A stretch of DNA of 9,097 nt from Dysosmobacter segnis. GTDB taxonomy: Bacteria > Bacillota > Clostridia > Oscillospirales > Oscillospiraceae. Of the stretch, positions 4,744-9,097 are shown in pieces. The position numbers were made by a program, and so were the translations under genes. How positions within the stretch are numbered: position 1 is the first letter of the stretch; each line of letters opens with the position of its first letter. The stretch is taken from the NCBI RefSeq assembly GCF_014297285.1, contig NZ_JACOQI010000038.1, forward strand, positions 1 through 9,097, written 5' to 3'. The notes beneath the pieces were generated by a model. It ran no database searches, was not told the DNA's origin, and was given only the letters and a program-made list of their open reading frames with translations.

Positions 4744-4790
4744 TTCCGATTTGCTGAACTTATCGTACCATAACGCAAAAGCGTTTGCAA
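4744..4790 (-). promoter_or_regulatory. Conserved slot-edge promoter block (R0), unit 3
   Basis: Minus strand: TTGCAA (4790-4785), 17 bases, TACGAT (4767-4762) preceded by TGG, then CAAATCGGAA. It aligns without gaps to the block at 1112-1158. Here it faces the 3' end of the TfoX gene, so any transcript would be antisense to the cargo. An AACGC/GCGTT hairpin (4772-4785) lies in its spacer in this copy only. Confidence 0.55.
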
Positions 4791-4869
4791 CTGGAACTGC
4801 CAACAGAAAATTCTGTGTGTTCGCAAGAAAATAGGAATCGTGCGGGGAACTACGCCCACCTGACCTCAG

Positions 4870-4891
4870 AAAACGGCAAATGAGCCGTTTT
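4870..4891. terminator. Perfect 8-bp hairpin with A and T ends
   Basis: AAAACGGC, loop AAATGA, GCCGTTTT. It is symmetrical and could terminate either strand. On the minus strand it lies between the R1 copies and the slot-edge promoter and would separate R1 transcripts from the cargo slot. Confidence 0.5.
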
Positions 4892-4904
4892 GACATGCGG
4901 GTGT

Positions 4905-4970
4905 CCGGCGTTTCAGCAGCACGTAAAGCGCGCTGAGGGTAGTGATACCACCCCTCGCCTCGCACACGCA
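4905..4970 (-). repeat. Partial R1 end
   Basis: The stretch around GAGGGTAGTGATACCACCCC and the following CGCCTCGCAC matches the far end of R1 copy 2 (about 5160-5230), but the body of R1 is missing. It shows that R1 modules have been gained or truncated in this unit. The remaining bases 4971-5023 show no gene. Confidence 0.5.
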
Positions 4971-5023
4971 GAAAGCCCTGAGCGCAGGATGTACAAACCG
5001 CAATTTCGGCAGAAGCGAAAAAG

Positions 5024-5225
5024 ATCACGCAGCCCAGCGGGGCCGCGACGCCTCGGAACAGCGACGCGCATAAGCGCATCGCTGTCCCGAAGGCTCTCTG
5101 CGTTCTTTGGGAGCACCCACGGCCAAGCCCCAAAAGCGGCAAAGTTTGCCGTTCTACCCCCTGGCCACGCAGGGTTTCCGAACCGTGTGAAACGCTCCGA
5201 GGGTAGTGATACCACCCCCACCTCG
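5024..5225 (-). repeat. R1 repeat, copy 2 (structured RNA candidate)
   Basis: Full-length R1 without an attached R2. Its main hairpin is at 5050-5094. Here the fourth pair of the main stem is G-U where copy 1 has A-U and copy 3 has G-C. The GGGTGGT/ACTACCC stem at the right end, with one G-U, also pairs only on the minus strand. Confidence 0.7.
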
Positions 5226-5286
5226 CACGTTCAGAAAGTACTGCGCACAGAGTGAAAAAACAACAACATCACCAAGTTGCAAACAG

Positions 5287-5483
5287 ATCACGCAGCCCAG
5301 CGGGGCCGCGACGCCTCGGGACAGCGACACGCATAAGCGCATCGCTGTCCCGAAGGCTTTCTGCGTTCTTCGAGAGCACCTCCCGGCCAAGATCCCAAAG
5401 CGGCAAAGTTTGCCGTTCTGATACCCGGCCCGGGGATGTTCGTGAATGTGCAGTACGTGTCGAGGGTAGTGATAGCGGCCCCG
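5287..5483 (-). repeat. R1 repeat, copy 3 (structured RNA candidate)
   Basis: Full-length R1 joined to a complete R2, as in copy 1. The main hairpin is at 5313-5357, with G-C at the fourth pair where copy 1 has A-U, a double change that preserves pairing. The region around 5396-5440 differs from the other copies in the loop between the CGGCAAA stem and the outer stem. Confidence 0.7.
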
Positions 5484-5725
5484 TCCGGAAGGCCCCTGTT
5501 TCGCCGTGTGTGCCCTTGTGTGCGATCTTTCTCTGAAAGCCGAGGGTGTACCCGCTTTCGCCTGTGAAAGCGAACGTAAGCCGTTTGTGCGAGAAGTTGA
5601 AAAGCGGTTGGGAACAGCGTTGTGACGGTAACTTTTTGGCGATATTTGCGGGAACGGTTTTGGACGAAAAATCGAACTTTTTAAGCCGGATTTTTGGACG
5701 GGGAAGGCCGTTCGATTTTAGCACA
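5484..5725 (-). repeat. R2 repeat, complete copy in unit 3
   Basis: Matches 1690-1935 along its length, including the minus-strand TGCTAAAAT (5723-5715) at its start. The match to unit 2 stops abruptly at GCACA (5725), where the IS110 element begins. The stem CGCTTTC/GAAAGCG (about 5556-5575) is conserved. An IS-borne TTGACA (5745-5740) lies 19 bases before the TAAAAT. Confidence 0.6.
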
Positions 5726-5741
5726 GACCGGCTATAATTTG

Positions 5742-6935
5742 TCAAGCCGAAATCTCATTTGGGATATAGGGCGTGTAGGCCTTGTTGTCTCTCATAACGG
5801 CGTAAATGATGGAGACCATCTTCCTGCAGGCGTGGCCCACGGACGCCATGTAAGGCTTCCCTTCATCCCGTTTTTTCTGGAAATAAAGCTTCAGCGCCGG
5901 ATCGTGGAGCACCGCCGATGAAGCCGCCAGCCAAATGGCGTGCCGCAAATAAGGCGAGCCTCGTTTGGACATACGGTTTCTGACGCCGTTGTATTCGCCG
6001 GACTGCCGCATGGTTGGATCGATCCCCGCGTAAGCGGCAAGCTTTGCCGCAGAGGAAAAACGGCTGATGTCTCCGATCTCGCTGAGGATATACGCGCCAA
6101 GGGTCGGGCCGATGCCGGTGATGGTGGTAATCGGCGTATCCAGGGTGTCCATGATCTCCGCGATCTTGCGATCCATTTCCCTGACCTGTTGTTTTAAGAA
6201 ATCGAGGTGCTTTGCATAGAGCCGGATCATCGTGCTGAAAACGTCGCCGGCCATGGCGAAGCCAAAGGAATTGCGCGCAAGCGCCTGAAGCTCCTGCGCT
6301 TTCGCCATGCGGAAGCGCTTGTGGCTGGAAACTTCGATGAGATAACAAAGTTCCTCAAGAGGCATCCCGGATAATTCCTTTGGCGTGGGGCAGGCTTGCA
6401 AAATTGCCATGGAAGTATCGCCAAACAGATTGGTAAAAGCGGTTTCATATTCAGGAAAGACCTGATCCAGCAGGGCAACGACCTTTCGCTTAACATCTGC
6501 CTGCATGGAAACGATGGCGTGCCGTCCACGGCACAACTCCCGCAGCTCATAAATGTTTTCGGGATGCAGTGTAGACTCGGAGAAGTGTCCGAAACGAATC
6601 ACCTCTGCGATGAGCAGGGCATCCCGCGGATCTGTTTTGGCCTGACGGATGTAGAAGCTGCGGATGGAGTTGGTCTGCACCGGGTTGATGACCTGAACAC
6701 GGAAGCCCTCCTTCTGAAGCCTGGTAAAAAGAGCGAGCCAGTAGTGTCCGGTGGCCTCCATTGCAAAGGAAACCTCGTCAAGCGGCAGCTTGGCCTTGGT
6801 GAGCATGGCCAGCAGCCGATTGTACCCGGAGCAGTTGTTGGTGAAGGAAAACGGCTTGATGATGACGGTGCCCTCGCCGTCGATTACCGCTGCCTCGTGC
6901 TTCCTCTTGGCGATGTCGATCCCAACGATGTACAT
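5742..6935 (-). CDS. IS110-family transposase (DEDD recombinase)
   Basis: A 397-residue transposase. The N-terminal RuvC-like DEDD domain shows D7 (GIDIAK), E60 (AMEATGHYW), and D102 with D105 (KTDPRDA). A coiled linker follows at about 240-262. The C-terminal Transposase_20 domain begins near 268 (TTITGIGPTLGAYILSEIGD) and carries the catalytic serine candidate S312 in AYAGIDPTMRQSG. All key residues are present, so the enzyme looks active. ATG at 6935 is chosen because AGGAG lies eight bases upstream and the protein then begins with the typical MYIVGIDIAK. The upstream in-frame ATG at 6992 would invade the non-coding left end. The TGA stop overlaps a TTGACA hexamer. IS110 enzymes recombine DNA guided by a bridge RNA. 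Confidence 0.95.
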   Translation of the reverse strand: MYIVGIDIAKRKHEAAVIDGEGTVIIKPFSFTNNCSGYNRLLAMLTKAKLPLDEVSFAMEATGHYWLALFTRLQKEGFRVQVINPVQTNSIRSFYIRQAKTDPRDALLIAEVIRFGHFSESTLHPENIYELRELCRGRHAIVSMQADVKRKVVALLDQVFPEYETAFTNLFGDTSMAILQACPTPKELSGMPLEELCYLIEVSSHKRFRMAKAQELQALARNSFGFAMAGDVFSTMIRLYAKHLDFLKQQVREMDRKIAEIMDTLDTPITTITGIGPTLGAYILSEIGDISRFSSAAKLAAYAGIDPTMRQSGEYNGVRNRMSKRGSPYLRHAIWLAASSAVLHDPALKLYFQKKRDEGKPYMASVGHACRKMVSIIYAVMRDNKAYTPYIPNEISA

Positions 6936-6944
6936 AATGTAGGC

Positions 6945-7131
6945 TCCTCTCGTGTTCAAATTACGGACATTCCTCGTGCTGCTGAAGGTCACAACCTGTT
7001 GCGAGATTAGAAGAAAGCGATTTATCGCCCCGACATCCGGCTCATAAGTGACATCCCACAGGGCAGAGGTTCCAGTCTGTGCGCAGTAGACTTGGCTACA
7101 AAGATAGAAGCAGGAAATTCTCTGTCCGCAT
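6945..7131 (-). ncRNA. Putative IS110 bridge RNA region
   Basis: For IS110-group elements the bridge RNA is encoded in the non-coding left end upstream of the transposase, in the same direction. Here that space is about 200 bases, follows a TGATATAAT promoter element, and contains several short stems: CACAG/CTGTG (near 7054-7080), GCGAT/ATCGC (near 7016-7028) and AGGT/ACCT. I could not define the two guide loops with certainty. A segment at 7048-7032 (minus) containing GAGCCGGAT resembles the putative donor junction around TAGCCGGT. Exact ends are unknown. Confidence 0.5.
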
Positions 7132-7137
7132 GAGGAT

Positions 7138-7146
7138 ATTATATCA
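7138..7146 (-). promoter_or_regulatory. Extended -10 in the IS110 left end
   Basis: The minus strand reads TGATATAAT, a perfect TATAAT with an extended TGN. It lies about 200 bases before the transposase start, at the place where a bridge-RNA transcript should begin. No good -35 is adjacent in the linear form. Confidence 0.55.
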
Positions 7147-7489
7147 TCGCTCCCTCAAGGGGCGTTGATACCGGTTTTGAAGGTGTTTTGTGGGGAGATA
7201 TCCCCGTTCGAAAATATAACAAGATAAAGGGCCGCAGTCGCAAGCGCCCGCAGCCCGCCCACAAAGCCCCGCAGTGCGGGGCTTTCCGAGGTTTTGAAAC
7301 CGCAGTCTAAGGTGCACCTTGAGAAGTGTTTTCGCGGTCATAGGTGAACGTCAGACACGAAAAATGCCCGTGACGGCAGACTTTTCAAGGTGGACGTTCC
7401 GCAGGCGGTTGAGAAATTTGCTGTTTTCAACCGCTCGAAAAAGTGATTTTCAAGTGAGAGCAATTTTCGGCGCAGATCGCGCATATTTT

Positions 7490-7598
7490 GAGCCGCTGTA
7501 GTCAATAAAAAGGACTTTTCATCCGTTCAAAAATCGCACCGCTGTAACTAAAGACACGCCCCGGCAGCGCGAAAATTGCGCCGCCATAGACAAAGATT
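7490..7598 (+). repeat. Three spaced GCrCCGC direct repeats, unit 3 leader
   Basis: Units begin at 7490, 7536 and 7578 (spacings 46 and 42 bp). They are nearly identical to the unit 2 set, while sequence between them varies more and carries small insertions or deletions. The contrast argues that the repeats themselves are the conserved functional elements. Confidence 0.55.
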
Positions 7599-7624
7599 AG
7601 GGGCGGAAGTCACCGCACGACAAA

Positions 7625-7642
7625 TGATAACTTTCTGATAAC
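7625..7642 (+). promoter_or_regulatory. TGATAAC direct repeat before int, unit 3
   Basis: TGATAAC at 7625-7631 and 7636-7642, 11 bp apart, exactly as in unit 2. Confidence 0.45.
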
Positions 7643-7709
7643 AGTTCGGCTTTTCGGTAGCTTTGTTCCCTTGGTTACGATATTGTTCGTTGCGAAAGGG
7701 GCTGATACC

Positions 7710-8861
7710 ATGCCAAAGCGACGAGCAAACGGCGAGGGCAACATCCGCAAACGAAAGGACGGTCGATGGGAGGGCCGGTACACAGTCGGTCACGATCCGG
7801 AAACTGGCAAAGCCATCATCAAAAACGTCCTCGGCAAGACGCAAGCGGAAGTAAAAGAAAACCTGAAAAAAGCCATCGAGGAAAACGTCGGTATCGACTA
7901 CGGACGGGCCAAGACCTACACCGTGGGGAGTTGGCTGGAGGTCTGGATGGAGAACTACGCCAAGGTGAAACTCAGACCGTCTACGTTCAAGACAAGCCAA
8001 GGTTTTCTGAAAAACCACATCAAGCCGCAGATCGGCGGCATCCCGCTGGCAGACCTCACTTCTCTGGACTTACAACGGTTCTACAAGCACCTGCTGGACG
8101 GCGGGCGAGTAGACCGCATCGAGGCCAAGAAAAAGCCGAAAGGGTTAGCACCCAAGACGGTGCGAAATATCCACCAGATGATCGGTTCGGCGTACAACCT
8201 CGCCATGGAGCAGAATTTGGTGAGCAAGAATCCAACGCAGGGCTGCGCCCTGCCAAAGGTGGAGCACAAAGAGATGAAAACCCTGACCGCCGACCAACTC
8301 AGCGCCTTCTTCCAGGAGGCCAGGGACAGCGGTGTGTACGAACTCTACTACCTCGACCTCGCCACAGGACTACGCCGTGGGGAACTGCTGGGACTGAAAT
8401 GGACGGATATAGACCTTGACCGTGGCGTACTGAAAATCCAACGGGCCATCTCACGGCAGAACGGCAAGGTAGTCGAAGCCCCACTGAAAACGAAAAACGC
8501 CTACCGCACACTGCCGTTGTCGGCAGACGCAATAAGCGTTCTGAAAATGCAGAAATGCAAAGTTGGGAACAGCGAATGGGTGTTCCCGTCACCAACAGGA
8601 GGCCCCATGTCACCGGACAGCGTCCTACATATGCTGCAAAGAGTGCTGAAACGGGCGGGACTGCCACGGATACGCTTCCATGACCTGCGTCACACCTTCG
8701 CGACCATGGCCCTGCAAAACGGCGTGGACGTCAAGACCGTCAGCAGTATGCTTGGCCACTACTCGGCGGGTTTCACGCTGGACACCTACGCCCACGTCAC
8801 CACCGACGCGCAGTTCAAAGCCGCCCAGACGATGGGCAATATCCTATCCCGTGCGGTATAG
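7710..8861 (+). CDS. int: Tyrosine recombinase (Tn916-type integrase), unit 3
   Basis: A 383-residue integrase equal in length and domain order to the one at 2411-3562, with R222, the LKTKNAYR lysine, H324, R327, H350 and Y360 all retained. The start at 7710 has AAAGGGG eight bases upstream. Protein identity is about 95% by hand count. DNA differences are mostly at third codon positions and unevenly spread: long blocks (for example 8693-8752 against the unit 2 gene) are identical while others differ every few bases. That pattern indicates an older divergence with purifying selection plus possible gene conversion, not a recent tandem duplication. Confidence 0.95.
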   Translation: MPKRRANGEGNIRKRKDGRWEGRYTVGHDPETGKAIIKNVLGKTQAEVKENLKKAIEENVGIDYGRAKTYTVGSWLEVWMENYAKVKLRPSTFKTSQGFLKNHIKPQIGGIPLADLTSLDLQRFYKHLLDGGRVDRIEAKKKPKGLAPKTVRNIHQMIGSAYNLAMEQNLVSKNPTQGCALPKVEHKEMKTLTADQLSAFFQEARDSGVYELYYLDLATGLRRGELLGLKWTDIDLDRGVLKIQRAISRQNGKVVEAPLKTKNAYRTLPLSADAISVLKMQKCKVGNSEWVFPSPTGGPMSPDSVLHMLQRVLKRAGLPRIRFHDLRHTFATMALQNGVDVKTVSSMLGHYSAGFTLDTYAHVTTDAQFKAAQTMGNILSRAV

Positions 8862-8886
8862 ACCTTTCCGCTACCCGCTCCCGTTG

Positions 8887-8905
8887 GGGTCAGCGTTTGG
8901 GTCAG
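8887..8905 (+). promoter_or_regulatory. Arm-type direct repeats (GGGTCAG x2), int side, unit 3
   Basis: GGGTCAG at 8887-8893 and 8899-8905, 12 bp apart and 74 bp from the core, identical to 3588-3606 in sequence and geometry. Confidence 0.6.
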
Positions 8906-8943
8906 AAAAAAGCGGTACTCCCAAAACGGAACTTATGAAAAAC

Positions 8944-8979
8944 AAAAGTCCTCGAAATCAGACGATTTCGAGGACTTTT
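8944..8979. terminator. Bidirectional hairpin terminator after int, unit 3
   Basis: Same 15-bp stem and CAGACG loop as at 40-75 and 3645-3680, directly abutting the CCA end of the tRNA fragment. Confidence 0.85.
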
Positions 8980-9023
8980 GGTACGCCGTGAGGGATTCGA
9001 ACCCCCGGCCTTCTGGTCCGTAG
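8979..9023 (-). other. Attachment site: 3' half of tRNA-Arg(ACG), copy 3
   Basis: Identical to the other two copies. The bases to its right (GTTGTCTCACGCACAAA) match the left end of units 2 and 3 rather than a tRNA 5' half, so another unit follows and the intact tRNA gene must lie further to the right. Confidence 0.88.
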
Positions 9024-9033
9024 GTTGTCTCAC

Positions 9034-9073
9034 GCACAAATCGGAGCTGTTTCGGCTCCGATTTGTGCTTTTT
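9034..9073 (+). terminator. Hairpin terminator at the start of unit 4
   Basis: A 16-bp stem (9034-9049 with 9053-9068) around TTT, followed by TTTTT. The one irregular pair is T-G on the plus strand. The last bases of the window (9074-9097) continue the conserved left end. Confidence 0.7.
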
Positions 9074-9097
9074 GCCACCATTCGCTCGGCGGATTTT

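Larger units (their letters stand above)
5727..7174 (-). mobile_element. IS110-family insertion sequence
   Basis: One transposase with a very short right end (stop codon about 15 bp from the boundary) and a long left end of about 240 bp, as in the IS110 group. ACCGG occurs at 5727-5731 and 7170-7174 and is my candidate for the duplicated core; the boundary is an inference. Flanking sequence at 7175-7215 resembles the end of another R2 copy, so the element may lie inside or between R2 repeats. No terminal inverted repeats are seen, which is usual for this family. Confidence 0.65.
7263..7709 (+). repeat. Conserved integrase leader, unit 3 copy
   Basis: Counterpart of 1972-2410, starting with the same AAAGCCCCGC-AGT hairpin (7263-7285) and containing the palindrome, CACCTTGA/TCAAGGTG pair, spaced repeats and TGATAAC pair. 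Two internal stretches (about 7346-7374 and 7401-7437) differ heavily from unit 2 yet keep the same length. In the second, unit 3 can form GCGGTTGA/TCAACCGC while unit 2 can form AATCAC/GTGATT. The GCG-TTTT-CGC hairpin becomes GTG-TTTT-CGC here, still pairing through a G-U on the plus strand. Confidence 0.6.
3725..9023. mobile_element. Integrative element, unit 3 of a tandem array
   Basis: Same frame as unit 2: terminator, arm pair, cargo, slot-edge promoter block, R1, R2, leader, integrase, arm pair, terminator, tRNA-Arg core. Differences are the cargo (Doc remnant, zinc-ribbon membrane protein, TfoX-domain protein), an extra R1 copy with a partial R1 tail, and an IS110 element between R2 and the leader that accounts for most of the extra length. 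Confidence 0.75.

Noticed and set aside
4913..5221. Minus-strand frame of 102 codons in R1 copy 2, and the similar one at 1167-1487
   Set aside because: Same repeat-derived, arginine-rich frame as above. The three versions share only the R1 portion and have unrelated ends.
5269..5745. Minus-strand open frame of 158 codons across R2 and R1
   Set aside because: It spans two repeats and matches frames in the other copies only because the DNA is repeated. The best explanation of the conservation is RNA pairing; there is no convincing ribosome site or domain.
5863..6348. Second minus-strand frame inside the transposase
   Set aside because: Out-of-frame shadow of the transposase with no independent start signal or recognisable domain.
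6936..6992. Longer IS110 transposase starting at 6992
   Set aside because: The extension lacks family similarity and a ribosome site. AGGAG precedes the ATG at 6935, which gives the canonical N-terminus.

Overview
The window looks like a low-to-mid GC gut Firmicute (class Clostridia, probably an Oscillospiraceae/Ruminococcaceae-type genome). I infer this from codon use, the Tn916-like integrases, and dispersed intergenic repeats of a kind I associate with that group. No host housekeeping gene is present to confirm it.

The window is a tandem array of small integrative elements, each bounded by the same attachment site. The site is the 3' half of a tRNA-Arg(ACG) gene on the minus strand, running from the anticodon loop to the encoded CCA. 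It occurs three times (75-119, 3680-3724, 8979-9023) and never with the 5' half of the tRNA. Two units are complete: unit 2 (120-3724, 3.6 kb) and unit 3 (3725-9023, 5.3 kb). The tail of a unit 1 lies at 1-119 and the first bases of a unit 4 at 9024-9097.

Both complete units share one layout. From left to right: a hairpin terminator and a pair of GGGTCA arm-type sites; a variable cargo slot; a conserved 47-bp block carrying a minus-strand promoter that faces the slot; one or more copies of two repeats (R1 and R2) that fold as minus-strand RNA; a 0.4-kb conserved leader with periodic repeats; a 383-residue tyrosine recombinase; a second GGGTCA pair; a bidirectional terminator; and the tRNA-Arg attachment site. 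The two integrases are about 95% identical by hand count, and their neighbouring backbone aligns well, but the cargo is unrelated.

Cargo of unit 2 is one minus-strand two-helix membrane protein of unknown function (410-1090), placed just downstream of the slot-facing promoter. Cargo of unit 3 is a Doc-toxin C-terminal remnant, a small membrane protein with a zinc ribbon, and a TfoX N-terminal-domain protein with its own plus-strand promoter. Unit 3 also carries an IS110-family insertion sequence (about 5727-7174) between R2 and the leader; its long 5' non-coding end is where a bridge RNA would be expected.

The integrase, arm sites and tRNA-derived core would move a unit. Paired terminators around each core insulate units from one another and would end transcription of a restored tRNA. 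The slot with its fixed promoter resembles the logic of an integron cassette but uses a tRNA-targeted tyrosine integrase. That overall picture is inference; the repeats, spacings and motifs are read directly from the sequence.
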